The notes: a model not told the origin generated them from the letters alone. A stretch of DNA of 64,000 nt from Photobacterium swingsii (GCF_024346715.1 NZ_AP024852.1:992001-1056000); one strand, 5' to 3'. Counted from the stretch's first letter, positions 26,557 through 37,378 are shown. Made by a program: numbers and translations.

Positions 26557-27528
26557 ATGAGTAAAAAGCACGGCGTATTGTTAGTGAATTTAGGTACGCC
26601 AGATGAGCCAACATCGGCCGGTGTAAAGCGTTTCTTGGGCGAGTTTCTACACGATAAGCGCGTGGTTGACATGACTCGTTGGCTTTGGTGTCCAATATTA
26701 CATGGTGTTATTTTACCTATCCGTGCGCCTAAAGTCGCAAAGTTGTATCAATCTGTTTGGATGGATGACGGTTCACCACTTATGGTGTATTCAAAGCGTC
26801 AGAAACAGTTATTACAAGCAGAACTGAATGTACCTGTTGAGCTTGGTATGACTTATGGTTCACCAAGTATTGAAGCTGGGTTAGCCGCTCTTAAAGAGCA
26901 AGGCTGTGACAAAGTGGTTGTGTTGCCGCTTTACCCGCAATATTCGCAAACCACAACAGCTGCTGTATTTGATAAGTTAGCGAAATCGATAAAAGCATGG
27001 CCAGAGTTACCTGAATTTCGTTTCGTTAACCACTATTTTGAACATCCAGACTATATCTCAGCCTTAGCTCAATCAGCCTCTGATTTTTGGGCTGAGCACG
27101 GTCAACCTGATTACCTATTGTGTTCTTACCATGGTATTCCTAAACGTTATGCAGACAATGGTGATCCGTACCCTGTGCACTGCAACCAAACAACAGCATT
27201 GCTTGCTGAAAGCTTGGACTTACCGCGTGAAAAAATGAGCATGAGTTACCAATCGATTTTTGGACGGGAAGAATGGCTGCAACCATATACGGATAAAACC
27301 ATTGAAGCTTTGGCGAAAAAAGGCGTGAAACGCTTAGATGTAATGTGCCCCGCTTTCTCTGTGGACTGTTTAGAGACATTGGAAGAAATTGCAGAAGAGT
27401 GTAAAGCGGTCTTTATTGAAGCTGGTGGCGAAAGCTTCAATCTTATTCCATGCTTGAATGATAACTCGGCACACATCACGATGATGGCAAACCTTGTAAA
27501 GCAAAATACACAGGGGTGGGGTGAGTAA
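26557..27528 (+). CDS. hemH: Ferrochelatase
   Basis: A 323-residue ferrochelatase that inserts Fe2+ into protoporphyrin IX in the last step of haem synthesis, at the inner face of the membrane. It has [14 protein letters not shown] at the start, [13 protein letters not shown], the catalytic histidine in [10 protein letters not shown] and the metal-site glutamate in DCLETLEEI. Length equals the E. coli enzyme. Located between adk and gsk as in E. coli; 200 bases upstream include the adk terminator, so it has its own promoter. Confidence 0.96.
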   Translation: MSKKHGVLLVNLGTPDEPTSAGVKRFLGEFLHDKRVVDMTRWLWCPILHGVILPIRAPKVAKLYQSVWMDDGSPLMVYSKRQKQLLQAELNVPVELGMTYGSPSIEAGLAALKEQGCDKVVVLPLYPQYSQTTTAAVFDKLAKSIKAWPELPEFRFVNHYFEHPDYISALAQSASDFWAEHGQPDYLLCSYHGIPKRYADNGDPYPVHCNQTTALLAESLDLPREKMSMSYQSIFGREEWLQPYTDKTIEALAKKGVKRLDVMCPAFSVDCLETLEEIAEECKAVFIEAGGESFNLIPCLNDNSAHITMMANLVKQNTQGWGE

Positions 27529-27738
27529 CGATGAAGCGTTAAGTTATTGATCATCCATGTTTTCGTTTTGCTTCCACGAGAGTAAATAGTCGTTATTACT
27601 CTATTTAGGCGTATTATTGACTCGGAATTGTGTTACAAAAAAGCTCTTGCCTCTCAAAAAGAATGAGCGGCTTTCTTTTATGTTCACGATAATGTGATAG
27701 AATTCGCAAAAAGTTCACTAGACAGATAGCTCATTCAG

Positions 27739-29043
27739 ATGAAATTTCCAGGCCAACGTAAATCGAAGCATTACTTTCCTGTACATGCTCGTGATCCACT
27801 TCTGAGTCAAACAAAGCAAGAAAAACGTCTAACTCGTACCCATGTTGTTGGTATCGACCAAACTTTGGTTGATATTGAAGCCTGTGTAGATGACGCATTT
27901 CTTGAACGTTATGAGCTAAGCAAAGGTCATTCTTTAGTGATCTCTGATGAAAAAGCAGAAGCTTTATATCAGGAGCTAAAAGAAAAGAACTTAATTAGCC
28001 ATGAGTTTGCTGGCGGTACCATAGGTAACACGCTACACAACTATTCCGTATTGGCTGATGATAAATCGGTACTGCTGGGTGTGATGAGTAAAGATATTGA
28101 AGTAGGTAGCTACGCATATCGTTACTTGTGTAATACATCAAGCCGTATGGATATGAACCACCTACAGCCAGTGCATGGCCCTATTGGTCGTTGTTTTGCG
28201 TTAATCTCTGCAGAAGGTGAGCGTACCTTTGCGATTAACGAAGGACACATGAACCAACTAAGCCCAGATAGCATTCCTGAATCTGTATTTAAAAATGCTT
28301 CGGCACTTGTATTAACGGCTTACCTTGTTCGTTGTAAAGATGGCGACCCAATGCCTGCTGCAACAATGCGAGCAATTGATTACGCGAAAAAATATGATGT
28401 GCCTGTTGTTTTAACTTTAGGTACTAAGTTTGTGATTCAAGACGATCCACAGTGGTGGCGTGATTTCCTACGCGATCATGTGACGGTTGTGGCGATGAAT
28501 GAAGATGAAGCCGAAGCCTTAACGGGTGAATCTGATCCATTGGTTGCGGCTGATCAAACGCTTGAGTGGGTTGACCTTGTTTTATGTACTGCTGGTCCTA
28601 TTGGCTTGTACACGGCGGGCTACACGGAAGACAGTGCAAAGCGTACAACGAGCTTGCCACTATTGCCTGGTGAAATTGCAGAGTTTAACCGCTACGAATT
28701 TAGTCGCCCTATGCTGAAAGAGGCATGTGAAGCGCCAATTAAGGCGTACTCACACATATCACCGTACATGGGTGGTCCTGAACGTATCAAGAATACCAAT
28801 GGTGCAGGTGATGGTGCTCTGTCTGCATTACTGCATGATATGTCAGCCAACCGTTACCACAAAGAGAACGTCCCTAATTCAAGTAAGCACCAACATAGCT
28901 TTTTGACGTACTCTTCGTTTTCTCAAATCTGTCTGTACTCTAACCGTGTTAGTTACGAAGTACTGGCTCAGCACTCACCACGTTTATCTCGTGGCTTGCC
29001 TGAGCGTGAAGACAGTCTTGAAGAAGCATACTGGGAACGTTAA
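27739..29043 (+). CDS. gsk: Inosine-guanosine kinase
   Basis: A 434-residue PfkB-family nucleoside kinase, colinear with E. coli Gsk: MKFPGQRKSKHYFPV, VVGIDQTLVDIEA, FAGGTIGNTLHNYSVLADD, CNTSSRMD, and the catalytic NTNGAGDGALSALLHD motif with the anion hole Gly and base Asp. The C-terminus LPEREDSLEEAYWER is also conserved. It phosphorylates inosine and guanosine in purine salvage. Single gene with its own terminator. Confidence 0.96.
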   Translation: MKFPGQRKSKHYFPVHARDPLLSQTKQEKRLTRTHVVGIDQTLVDIEACVDDAFLERYELSKGHSLVISDEKAEALYQELKEKNLISHEFAGGTIGNTLHNYSVLADDKSVLLGVMSKDIEVGSYAYRYLCNTSSRMDMNHLQPVHGPIGRCFALISAEGERTFAINEGHMNQLSPDSIPESVFKNASALVLTAYLVRCKDGDPMPAATMRAIDYAKKYDVPVVLTLGTKFVIQDDPQWWRDFLRDHVTVVAMNEDEAEALTGESDPLVAADQTLEWVDLVLCTAGPIGLYTAGYTEDSAKRTTSLPLLPGEIAEFNRYEFSRPMLKEACEAPIKAYSHISPYMGGPERIKNTNGAGDGALSALLHDMSANRYHKENVPNSSKHQHSFLTYSSFSQICLYSNRVSYEVLAQHSPRLSRGLPEREDSLEEAYWER

Positions 29044-29072
29044 TCGCTCAATCAGTGATTATTGAACTCAAG

Positions 29073-29101
29073 AAAAACCCAGCAAATGCTGGGTTTTTTT
29101 T
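29073..29101 (+). terminator. Terminator after gsk
   Basis: AAAAACCCAGC, loop AAAT, GCTGGG followed by eight T. Confidence 0.9.
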
Positions 29102-29126
29102 ATGTCTCGGTTTTAATAAGTGGTAG

Positions 29127-30032
29127 CTAAGGCACGTTGTGGCCGTTTGAGGCAACCCAGATTCGGAACCATTGCTGACGTGTTAGCGTTATATCAGCAC
29201 TGCGAATAGCTTGGCGGACGCGTTCTATTTTGCCGCTGCCAATGATAGGTAGTGGCTTAGAGGGTAGGGCGAGTACCCAGGCATAAACAATTTGGTCGAT
29301 ACCTTCCGCACCGACTTCAGCCGCGATTATTTCAAGCTCTGCACGTAGACGTTTAGACTTTTCATCTTGTCCGTTGAACAAACTACCACCACTCAAGCAT
29401 GACCATGCCATAGGTGCAATACGGTGCTGCTGCATTTGGTCTAAGGAACCATCGTGCAGTGCTGCCATATTGACTGGCGAAATCTCTAGTTGGTTCGTTG
29501 CTAATGGATAATCTAGGCGTGATTGTAATAAATCGAACTGACTGGTAGTGAAGTTTGATACCCCCACATGTTTTACTTTGCCGTCTTGTTTAAGGCGGCT
29601 AAAGGCCTCTGCAATATCATCCACATTCATCAGTGGATCGGGGCGGTGTATCAATAGTAAATCAAGATGATCGGTGTGAAGGTTTTTTAGTGATTGCTCA
29701 GCTTGCGATACTATGTAGTCAGTGGTGGTATTGTAATGGGGTAGTGCGATATCACCCGAAGGAGCGCTTGGCAGGCGAATGCCACATTTGCTCACGATCT
29801 CAATACTATCACGCATACTAGGGTCTAATTTTAAGGCCTCACCAAAAGCCGCTTCACATTCGTAATTACCGTAAATATCCGCGTGATCACAAGTGGTGAT
29901 GCCTAACTCGACATGCTGTTTTAGGAAGGTCAGACGCTGTTGTGGTGTCATGTTCCATTCCATTAAGCGCCAATAGCCAGCAATGAATTGGGAGAACTCA
30001 GGGCCGTTTACTTCTGTCTTTATTCGTTTCAT
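29127..30032 (-). CDS. ydhF: Aldo/keto reductase, YdhF type
   Basis: A 301-residue aldo/keto reductase closely matching E. coli YdhF: GPEFSQFIAGYWRLMEWNM, DHADIYGNYECEAAFGEAL (catalytic D and Y), IVSKCGI (catalytic K), LLLIHRPDPLM (catalytic H), VSNF, and the NADPH-binding PLPIIGSGKIERVRQA. The start at 30032 gives the family N-terminus MKRIKTEVNGPEF; no strong ribosome site is visible there, and a start 57 bases upstream is possible. It reduces an unknown carbonyl with NADPH. It converges with gsk. Confidence 0.9.
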   Translation of the reverse strand: MKRIKTEVNGPEFSQFIAGYWRLMEWNMTPQQRLTFLKQHVELGITTCDHADIYGNYECEAAFGEALKLDPSMRDSIEIVSKCGIRLPSAPSGDIALPHYNTTTDYIVSQAEQSLKNLHTDHLDLLLIHRPDPLMNVDDIAEAFSRLKQDGKVKHVGVSNFTTSQFDLLQSRLDYPLATNQLEISPVNMAALHDGSLDQMQQHRIAPMAWSCLSGGSLFNGQDEKSKRLRAELEIIAAEVGAEGIDQIVYAWVLALPSKPLPIIGSGKIERVRQAIRSADITLTRQQWFRIWVASNGHNVP

Positions 30033-30298
30033 GTGGTGTCTGTCTATTTGTTGAAATTTAAAACGTGTTTCATTACTACCTGCCTGCATAAAAATTAAGT
30101 AGCGGCTTTAACTTTTTAAAAGAGACAGCTGTCGATTATTGAGCGAGGTAGATAATGTTTATGACAGTCAGACTAGGGGATAATGGAAACCCAATCTGTG
30201 GGCTGGCTAGCGTTTTTATAAAAGATTGGCGTAAGTTTACGACATATATTTCCAGTATTAATGCATTGAGTTTCAATAAACGTCTGGTCGTAATAACG

Positions 30299-30325
30299 AA
30301 AAAACGCAACCCGAAGGCTGCGTTT
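30299..30325 (-). terminator. Terminator of asnB
   Basis: On the minus strand: AAACGCAGCC, loop TTCG, GGTTGCGTTTTTT. The single non-complement position is a G-U pair only in the leftward RNA, which fits its orientation. Confidence 0.85.
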
Positions 30326-30354
30326 GATCACTAAAATAAAAATATCTTAAGGTA

Positions 30355-32025
30355 TTATTTTTTGTAAGCTTCATTGTGAATGGCAGCAACCGCACGACCT
30401 GATGGATCGGCACTGTTCTTAAAGCTTTCATCCCACTCAATCGCTTTTGCACTAGAACAAGCAATTGATGGACCGCCAGGAACACATTTTGCCGCACTTT
30501 CTAGCGGGAATAGTTCTTCAAAGATCTCACGGTAAGCATACGCTTCTTTGGTTGTTGGTGTGTTGTATGGGAAGCGGAATTTCGCTGTTTCAAGTTGCTG
30601 ATCAGACACTTTTGCTTCCGCTACATCACGTAGCGTGTCAATCCAGCTATAACCAACACCATCAGAGAACTGTTCTTTTTGACGCCATGCCACAGATTCA
30701 GGTAAGTAATCTTCAAAACACTCACGAATAATGTGTTTTTCCATCTTACCGTTGCCACACATTTTGTCTTCAGGGTTAACTCGCATAGCCACTTCCAAGA
30801 AATCTTTATCAAGGAAAGGTACACGTGCTTCAATACCCCATGCTGCCATTGATTTGTTGGCGCGCGCGCAGTCAAACATGTTCAGCGCAAGTAATTTACG
30901 TACAGTTTCTTCATGGAATTCTTTGGCATTTGGTGCTTTGTGGAAGTACAAGTAACCACCAAAGACTTCATCAGCCCCTTCACCCGAGAGCACCATTTTA
31001 ATACCCATTGCACGGATCTTACGCGACATCAGGTACATAGGGGTGGATGCACGAATTGTCGTTACATCGTAGGTCTCAATGTGGTAAATCACATCACGAA
31101 TGGCATCAAGACCTTCTTGAACGGTGTAAGTCAATTCATGGTGAACCGTACCTATGCTGTCAGCAACAACTTTCGCAGCTTTTAGATCGGGTGCACCTTC
31201 AAGACCAATCGCAAAGGAGTGCAAGGTTGGCCACCAAGCTTGAGATTGCTCATCATCTTCAATACGTTTTGCTGCAAACTTTTTGGTGATTGCAGAGATA
31301 ACTGATGAATCAAGACCACCAGACAGTAATACACCGTAAGGTACGTCTGTCATCAATTGACGTTTTACAGCGCTTTCTAACGCGTCTTTCAGTGCTGCTT
31401 TATCTGTTTTTGCATCTGCAACGGTATCATATTCCATCCAGTCACGTTTGTAGTAACGTACCGGCTCGCCTTTTTTGCTCCATAGGAAGTGACCTGGAGG
31501 GAACTCACTGATGGTTTTACAAACAGGTACAAGCGCTTTCATTTCAGAAGCTACATAGTAGTTACCATGCTCATCATGGCCATGATAAAGCGGGATAATG
31601 CCAATGTGGTCACGGCCAATTAAGTAAGCGTCTTCTTGTTCATCGTAAAGAATAAAGCCAAAAATACCGTTTAAGTAATCGAGTAGTTCTGGGCCTTTTT
31701 CTTTGTATAGTGCCAGAATGATTTCACAGTCAGATTCAGTTTGAAATGGGTAGTTGGGTGCGAATTCAGCGCGCAGTTCTTTGTGGTTGTAGATCTCACC
31801 GTTAACTGCGAGTGCATGGGTTTTGTCTTGGTTGTAAAGTGGCTGTTCACCGCTGTTTAAGTCCACAATTGCTAAGCGCTCATGAACCAGGATTGCCTTG
31901 TCTGATGCATAAATACCAGACCAGTCTGGTCCGCGATGACGCATTTTTTTTGACATCTCTAATGCTGTTGTACGTAATGCGGTAGCATCGCCTTTAATAT
32001 CTAATATCCCAAATACTGAACACAT
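30355..32025 (-). CDS. asnB: Asparagine synthase B (glutamine-hydrolysing)
   Basis: A 556-residue two-domain enzyme. Residues 1 to about 190 are the glutaminase domain with nucleophile Cys2 (MCSVFGI), HERLAIVD and AVNGEIYN; the C-terminal synthetase domain has the PP-loop SGGLDSSVISA and GEGADEVFGGYLYFH. It makes asparagine from aspartate, glutamine and ATP. A few bases before its stop the sequence is ordinary; a 304-base leader separates it from the upstream antiporter. Leader contents: the antiporter's terminator plus about 250 bases in which I recognise no riboswitch. Confidence 0.96.
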   Translation of the reverse strand: MCSVFGILDIKGDATALRTTALEMSKKMRHRGPDWSGIYASDKAILVHERLAIVDLNSGEQPLYNQDKTHALAVNGEIYNHKELRAEFAPNYPFQTESDCEIILALYKEKGPELLDYLNGIFGFILYDEQEDAYLIGRDHIGIIPLYHGHDEHGNYYVASEMKALVPVCKTISEFPPGHFLWSKKGEPVRYYKRDWMEYDTVADAKTDKAALKDALESAVKRQLMTDVPYGVLLSGGLDSSVISAITKKFAAKRIEDDEQSQAWWPTLHSFAIGLEGAPDLKAAKVVADSIGTVHHELTYTVQEGLDAIRDVIYHIETYDVTTIRASTPMYLMSRKIRAMGIKMVLSGEGADEVFGGYLYFHKAPNAKEFHEETVRKLLALNMFDCARANKSMAAWGIEARVPFLDKDFLEVAMRVNPEDKMCGNGKMEKHIIRECFEDYLPESVAWRQKEQFSDGVGYSWIDTLRDVAEAKVSDQQLETAKFRFPYNTPTTKEAYAYREIFEELFPLESAAKCVPGGPSIACSSAKAIEWDESFKNSADPSGRAVAAIHNEAYKK

Positions 32026-32329
32026 ATTTTCACTCCAACCTAAACTATTGCAATTCTTGGTAATTTTCTCGGGTTGCCTTCTTTGGCGAATGCTTCAGTA
32101 CCAAATTTAACGGATACGTCACTTTTCCCTTACTTGTTTTTTAAAATTGCGTATTCAGTAATTAATTGCAATGAAAAACTTCAGATCAATTGAAGAAAAA
32201 GACCTCTGATGAATAATATCTAATAAATATTGGTTTTTCCGAATCCTATCTATAGTTAGTGATTTTTTGACCAAAAAAAACGGTTGCCGAAGCAACCGTC
32301 TTAAAATATTCATCATTTGCGAATAAGGC
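32026..32329 (-). other. asnB upstream region with terminator of the CPA2 antiporter gene
   Basis: A terminator lies at 32273-32298 read leftward: CGGTTGC, loop TTCG, GCAACCG, then eight T. The remaining bases to asnB are AT-rich and should hold its promoter; I see only short, weak inverted repeats and no known leader element. Confidence 0.7.
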
Positions 32330-33919
32330 TTAAGTCCGAGGTTTAAGGTCCATCTCTAGTTCTTCGCAAACATGTCGGGCAAAACCACGGCCTGCTTCAT
32401 GGTAAATATTGAAGGCGGCATCAATGCCTAAGTTTTCTAACTCTTCCATCTCATCGGTATATTTCGCTATTGCAGCCACTTTGCCTTTGTAATTCAGGGT
32501 ATTGATTTGTTCCATTGCAAAGCTGTTGGCATGACTATTTGGCATTGCAAGTAACACCAGTTTGATTTGGTGGCTACTGATAACACGTGTCCAGAAGTCA
32601 GGGTCCGTCGCATCGCCATGAAGCACGTTACGTCCAACCTGAAGGTGGTCATCTACCGATTCTTCACGAGTTTCAATACCGATGATCTGATTGCCATAGC
32701 GTTCGACAAGCTCATCGTAAGCACCGCTACCAATACGCCCCATGCCTAGTATAAGCACGTGTGCTTGACCAAAATCGATCAATTTATCACTGGGGTTTAG
32801 TAGATCGGCATCGTACTCTTTTAACCACTTAGAAGTATCGTTATAGAGTCTGTGGCCAATGCTATTAAGTGGTGCAGCGATTAAAAATGAAATTGAGACC
32901 GTCATTGCGATAGCCACTAAGAAACTGCCAGGAAGCCAGCCCAGCTTATAGGCTAATCCACTGACGATTAAACCGAATTCACTGTAGTTAAACAGGGTTA
33001 ATGTTCCAAGCAGTGAGGTACGCACACGGTACCGGAACAAGTGGAAAATGAGGTAGTACAAAATCCCTTTGATTGGCAACAATAACAAGAGAATCACAGC
33101 CATAATGGCGCCATCGAGAGTCGGAGCTTCTGATAAACCTATATTGAGGAAGAAGCACACTAGCAGTAGTTCTTTAAGATTAAAGAGTGATTTAGACATC
33201 TCAGAGGCTTTCGGGTGAGCGGCAAGCATCATCCCGAGAATTAGCGCGCCTAAATCGGCTTTTAGGCCAACAAGCTCAAACAGCCCGGCACCTGCTACTA
33301 AGGCTAAGAATATTGAGTACAGTACCAGCATTTCGCCGTGTCCTGCTTTATCCAAAATTCGGAACATCAGTGGACGTAAGAAAGGCAGCGCAAAGAGGCC
33401 TAGTGCTGTGATTTCAGGGATTTTTCCTGTTGAGATCGTTAAGAACAGCACGGCAAAGATATCCTGCATTACCAGAATACCGATAGCCAATGTGCCGTAG
33501 GTGGCATTTAACTCGCCTTTATCTTGCAGGGCTTTAATCGCAAAAACGGTACTTGAAAAAGAAAGCGAAAAGCCAAGCAGTGCTAAGTGAGCAAGGCTTA
33601 AATCTGCCAGCATGCCTAAGCCTAGCTGTTTTAAACCAAGTAAAGCGAGAGTGAATAAACCGGTTGAGAGGAGGTTATGTAGTGTTGCACCGCCCCAAAT
33701 CTCTTTGGCCAGTAGTGTCTTAACATCTAATTTTAAGCCAATGCTGAAGAGAAGTAGCGTCACACCAAGATCAGCCAATAGGGATAGAGTTTCAGTGCTT
33801 TGTACCCCCATACTGCTAAGCCCAAACCCGGCGACAAGAAAGCCTACGAGTGGGGGCAACTTACATTGCATTGCAATAAAACCAGCAATGAAGGCGGTGA
33901 TAATAAAAACGAGTTCCAT
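32330..33919 (-). CDS. ybaL: CPA2 cation:proton antiporter with NAD-binding RCK domain (YbaL-like)
   Basis: A 529-residue protein. The first 370 residues hold about twelve membrane segments of the Na+/H+ exchanger (CPA2) fold with LLLFSIGLKLD, LSFSSTVFAIKAL and LKADLGALILGMM. A TrkA-N/RCK domain follows with Rossmann motif LGMGRIGSG and HGDATDPDFW, gating by NAD(H) or a nucleotide. It is shorter than E. coli YbaL (558) and KefB/KefC (about 600), lacking part of the C-terminal domain. Position after gsk as in E. coli supports YbaL, though asnB and ydhF are inserted between. Probably potassium or sodium/proton exchange at the inner membrane. Confidence 0.82.
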   Translation of the reverse strand: MELVFIITAFIAGFIAMQCKLPPLVGFLVAGFGLSSMGVQSTETLSLLADLGVTLLLFSIGLKLDVKTLLAKEIWGGATLHNLLSTGLFTLALLGLKQLGLGMLADLSLAHLALLGFSLSFSSTVFAIKALQDKGELNATYGTLAIGILVMQDIFAVLFLTISTGKIPEITALGLFALPFLRPLMFRILDKAGHGEMLVLYSIFLALVAGAGLFELVGLKADLGALILGMMLAAHPKASEMSKSLFNLKELLLVCFFLNIGLSEAPTLDGAIMAVILLLLLPIKGILYYLIFHLFRYRVRTSLLGTLTLFNYSEFGLIVSGLAYKLGWLPGSFLVAIAMTVSISFLIAAPLNSIGHRLYNDTSKWLKEYDADLLNPSDKLIDFGQAHVLILGMGRIGSGAYDELVERYGNQIIGIETREESVDDHLQVGRNVLHGDATDPDFWTRVISSHQIKLVLLAMPNSHANSFAMEQINTLNYKGKVAAIAKYTDEMEELENLGIDAAFNIYHEAGRGFARHVCEELEMDLKPRT

Positions 33920-33976
33920 GGTGGGGGTGATGCTCCTTCTCTCTTAGACGCAAAATATTGCACGAGAATATAACAC

Positions 33977-34008
33977 AAGGGCCATACGTCTGTTGACGTA
34001 TGGCCCTT
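33977..34008. terminator. Perfect 14-bp palindromic hairpin after nagC
   Basis: AAGGGCCATACGTC (33977-33990), loop TGTT, GACGTATGGCCCTT (33995-34008). T runs on either side are weak, but placement between nagC and the antiporter gene fits an intrinsic terminator for the leftward nag operon. Confidence 0.65.
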
Positions 34009-34087
34009 AAATAACTGTTACAAATTAAGAGTGTGGGTATAGCGGGACGCGGCGAATTCAGCTTATCCTCGCGAAAGTATGCCCCTC

Positions 34088-35302
34088 TTAATCTTCTAAT
34101 AGGCGTTGTAGCAGTACACCGTTCAACATAGCACGCTTAATCATTGAGAAAGCGCCAATTGTCGGGTGTGAAATAAGTTCTGAAGGCACAATCGGCAAAT
34201 CCTTATGAAAGGTTGATAGCGATTGCGTTTCAATACAGCGACGAATAGCTGGTAACACTATCTCTTTGGCTTGCGTAATATTACCTGCTAAAACAATTTT
34301 CTGCGGGTTAAATAAGTTGATGGTCATCGCGAGCGCTTTACCCAGCTGGTTACCCACTTTGATTAAAGCCTGACTTGCCAGCTCATCACCTTTGTTTGCA
34401 GCTTCGCAAATCGCCAACATGGTGACTTCTTCAAGCTCTTGTAGGCTACTTGAATAGCCTTGATCGAGAAGTTTTTGTACATGTGCAATAACAGCAGGAT
34501 CTGAGGCTACAGTTTCGAGGCAACCAAAGTTACCACATTGACATTTATCGCCCAGTGGATCAATTTGGATGTGGCCAATTTCACCAACATTGCGGTTAAA
34601 ACCAAGGAAAACCTGACCATTGACGATAATACCTGCGCCTGTGCCATGGTGGACACTGACTAAGATGGAGTCTTTACAGTCACGGCTAGCACCAAAGTAA
34701 TGCTCAGCCAGTGCTAACCCACGAATATCATTACCAACAAAACAAGAAACACCAAAAGTATCGGTGATGATATCTGCGAGTGGGAAGTTATCGACTTCAA
34801 TGTGAGGCATGTATTCAATGATGCCTTTTTCAGGATCGATAAGACCTGGAAGCGTAATACCAAAGGCCACCAATTCTTTCATGACGTTTTCATTATCAGC
34901 AATAAACTGATGAATGTACTTCATTAAGCCTGAAAGGAGTGCGTCTTGGTCATCATAAGAGAATTGTGCCGCCATCCCTGCGATATATTTACCGCTGAGA
35001 TCGTACAAGGTCATTTCAATAGAATCGCGTCCGAGGCGGATCGCAATAGAGTGGAAAGCTGCTGATTCCGTTGTCAGCGATATAGCTCGTCGACCACCTG
35101 TCGATGCTTGTTGCGCGACCTCTTTGATAAGGCCGCGCTCAAGTAACTGGCGGGTAATTTTAGTAACACTTGCGGGAGCAAGTTGACTTACGTCTGCAAC
35201 CTGAATCCGTGATATAGGGCCTTGTAAGTCGATCAGTCTATATACAGCAGCACTGTTTAGCTGCTTTACTAGATCTACATTACCAATTTGTCCGCCTGTC
35301 AT
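34088..35302 (-). CDS. nagC: N-acetylglucosamine repressor NagC (ROK family)
   Basis: A 404-residue ROK-family repressor. The N-terminal winged helix covers residues about 12-75 (SRIQVADVSQLAPASVTKITR). The sugar-kinase-like domain has HHGTGAGIIVNG, EIGHIQI and the zinc motif CQCGNFGCLE. GlcNAc-6-phosphate normally releases it from nag promoters. It is the last gene of nagB-nagA-nagC, starting three bases after nagA ends. Candidate operator boxes lie between nagB and nagE. Confidence 0.93.
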   Translation of the reverse strand: MTGGQIGNVDLVKQLNSAAVYRLIDLQGPISRIQVADVSQLAPASVTKITRQLLERGLIKEVAQQASTGGRRAISLTTESAAFHSIAIRLGRDSIEMTLYDLSGKYIAGMAAQFSYDDQDALLSGLMKYIHQFIADNENVMKELVAFGITLPGLIDPEKGIIEYMPHIEVDNFPLADIITDTFGVSCFVGNDIRGLALAEHYFGASRDCKDSILVSVHHGTGAGIIVNGQVFLGFNRNVGEIGHIQIDPLGDKCQCGNFGCLETVASDPAVIAHVQKLLDQGYSSSLQELEEVTMLAICEAANKGDELASQALIKVGNQLGKALAMTINLFNPQKIVLAGNITQAKEIVLPAIRRCIETQSLSTFHKDLPIVPSELISHPTIGAFSMIKRAMLNGVLLQRLLED

Positions 35303-35305
35303 AGT

Positions 35306-36442
35306 TTAGTTCTGCTCGTATTCACCGTTAACAACAGTCGCCCGAACATTGAATTGACGATCAAAAATAGTCAGGTTAGCAACCATGCCTTTTTTGATGG
35401 CACCCAGTTTGTGATCTACACCAATAGCGCGTGCAGGATACAGAGTAGCCATACGGATCGCTTCATCAAGGGCGATGCCTGCATGCTCGACGCTATTTTC
35501 TACTGCTTCTATCATTGTCAGCGCCGAACCGCCAAGTGTGCCATTTTCATCAACGCACTTGCCATCACGATAATATACTTTCTTACCGACAAAAATAAAG
35601 TGATCCATGTCTGCTCCTGCAGGTGCAGTTGCATCAGTAACTAGGACTAATTTCTCACCTTTCATGCGATGGGCCATACGAATATTGGCATAATCGACAT
35701 GGAAGCCATCAGCAATGATGCCTGTGTATACTTCAGGCGTGTCATAAATGGCACCCACCATACCAGGTTCACGGCCAGCGATTGGGGTCATTGCATTGAA
35801 TAAGTGAGTGGCAAATGTAATACCAGCAGCAAAGCCTTGGCGAGCTTCAACATAAGTTGCATTCGTGTGGCCTGCAGAAACAACAATCCCAGCTTCTACG
35901 AGTTGCTCAATGTGCTCGTGTGGGTTTTGTTCTGGTGCTAGGGTCACTTTAGTTACAACATCGGCGTTATCACAGATAGTTTTGATCATTTCGTCATCAG
36001 AACGACGAATATGGTCAACACTGTGAATGCCTTTTTTCATCACGTTTAGGTAAGGACCTTCAAGGTGTAGGCCTAAAGAGTGATTGTTGTATTTGCTTTG
36101 GTATTCACGTTCTGCAGCAATAGCAGCTTTCATGTCAGCGTCTGATGAAGTGATCAGGGTTGGCAAAAAGCTAGTACAACCTGATTTCAGGTTAGCAAGG
36201 TGCATGGTGTGAATGGTATCAGCGTTGATTTCATCATTAAGCATTACGCCACCACAGCCATTTAGCTGTAGATCAATAAAGCCAGGCGTTAGTTCTGCGC
36301 CATCTAAATCAACGGTTTTAATATCTTGAGGAAGCTCGGTAACAGGGCATACAGCGTGAATGTTCACGCCGTCAATGATGACGGCGTGGTTATTCAGCAC
36401 ATCGCTACCGGTAAAAATGCGGCAATTGGTAAGCGCGTACAT
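35306..36442 (-). CDS. nagA: N-acetylglucosamine-6-phosphate deacetylase
   Basis: A 378-residue amidohydrolase-fold enzyme removing acetate from GlcNAc-6-phosphate. Motifs: [39 protein letters not shown] and [10 protein letters not shown] with the catalytic Asp. The start at 36442 is chosen for AAGGAAA upstream and the [10 protein letters not shown] family start; the frame runs on into the nagB end without a start signal. Second gene of the nagBAC operon, 13 bases after nagB. Confidence 0.95.
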   Translation of the reverse strand: MYALTNCRIFTGSDVLNNHAVIIDGVNIHAVCPVTELPQDIKTVDLDGAELTPGFIDLQLNGCGGVMLNDEINADTIHTMHLANLKSGCTSFLPTLITSSDADMKAAIAAEREYQSKYNNHSLGLHLEGPYLNVMKKGIHSVDHIRRSDDEMIKTICDNADVVTKVTLAPEQNPHEHIEQLVEAGIVVSAGHTNATYVEARQGFAAGITFATHLFNAMTPIAGREPGMVGAIYDTPEVYTGIIADGFHVDYANIRMAHRMKGEKLVLVTDATAPAGADMDHFIFVGKKVYYRDGKCVDENGTLGGSALTMIEAVENSVEHAGIALDEAIRMATLYPARAIGVDHKLGAIKKGMVANLTIFDRQFNVRATVVNGEYEQN

Positions 36443-36455
36443 GAACGTTTCCTTA

Positions 36456-37256
36456 TTAAAGGTTTTTAATATTTTCAGCTTCAAGCTCTTGGAAGTATTT
36501 TACTGTCTTCACTTTAAGCTCTTGCGTTGCAGGCTCATCACAAACAATCAGTGATTTAGGGTGAAGTTGAAGTGCAGATACTGTCCATAGGTGGTTTACA
36601 GAGCCTTCAACAGCAGCTTCTAATGCTTGTGCTTTATTGTGGCCTGTTACCAGGATCATGATTTCAGCTGAATCAAGTAGCGTACCAACACCAATTGTTA
36701 GTGCATATTTAGGTACTTGTTCGATATCGCCATCGAAGAAACGAGAGTTAGCGATACGTGTGTCTTGAGTTAGTGTTTTGATGCGAGTACGAGAAGATAG
36801 CGATGATGCTGGCTCGTTAAATGCGATATGACCGTCGTTACCTACGCCACCCATGAATAGGTTGATGCGACCGTAAGACTTAATTTTGTCTTCGTAACGT
36901 TGGCATTCTGCTTCGTGGTCATCAGTATTACCATTCAGAAGATTGATGTTTTCTTCTTGAATATCAATATGATTGAAGAAGTTACCGTACATAAAACTAC
37001 GGTAAGACTCAGGGTGATCAGCTGAGATGCCGATGTATTCGTCCATATTGAAAGTAACAACATGCTTGAAACTTACTTCGCCTGCTTCATAAAGTTCAAT
37101 TAAGCGCTTATAAGTTGTCAGTGGTGTACCACCTGTTGGTAAGCCAAGAACAAATGGACGCTCCGCAGTTGGCTGAAATTTGTTAATAGAATCAGCGATA
37201 TGGCGCGCTGACCACAAACCTACATCTTTAGCGTTATTAAGCGGGATTAGTCTCAC
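36456..37256 (-). CDS. nagB: Glucosamine-6-phosphate deaminase
   Basis: A 266-residue hexameric deaminase forming fructose-6-phosphate and ammonia. It aligns across its length with E. coli NagB: MRLIPL start (GTG codon), [37 protein letters not shown], with the catalytic Asp and Glu-His dyad. GAGGTG precedes the GTG. First gene of nagBAC, divergent from nagE. Confidence 0.96.
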   Translation of the reverse strand: MRLIPLNNAKDVGLWSARHIADSINKFQPTAERPFVLGLPTGGTPLTTYKRLIELYEAGEVSFKHVVTFNMDEYIGISADHPESYRSFMYGNFFNHIDIQEENINLLNGNTDDHEAECQRYEDKIKSYGRINLFMGGVGNDGHIAFNEPASSLSSRTRIKTLTQDTRIANSRFFDGDIEQVPKYALTIGVGTLLDSAEIMILVTGHNKAQALEAAVEGSVNHLWTVSALQLHPKSLIVCDEPATQELKVKTVKYFQELEAENIKNL

Positions 37257-37311
37257 AGTGACACCTCATTCAAGATAGATAATACGGTAAAAATCTTAGC
37301 GGCTTCTTGCC

Positions 37312-37334
37312 TTTGTTTCGAATGATAAAATAAG
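37312..37334. promoter_or_regulatory. Candidate NagC operator 1 in the nagB-nagE region
   Basis: TTTGTTTCGAATG and the box AAAATAAGTT (37327-37336) form an imperfect dyad (TTGTTT / AAATAA). The same AAAATAAGTT recurs at 37462-37471, 135 bases away, near nagE. Paired operators at such a distance fit the DNA-looping mode known for E. coli NagC between nagE and nagB. Confidence 0.45.
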
Positions 37335-37378
37335 TTTTATGATCGAGCTAGCAAAATCGCCTAGATCTTGTCTCTACA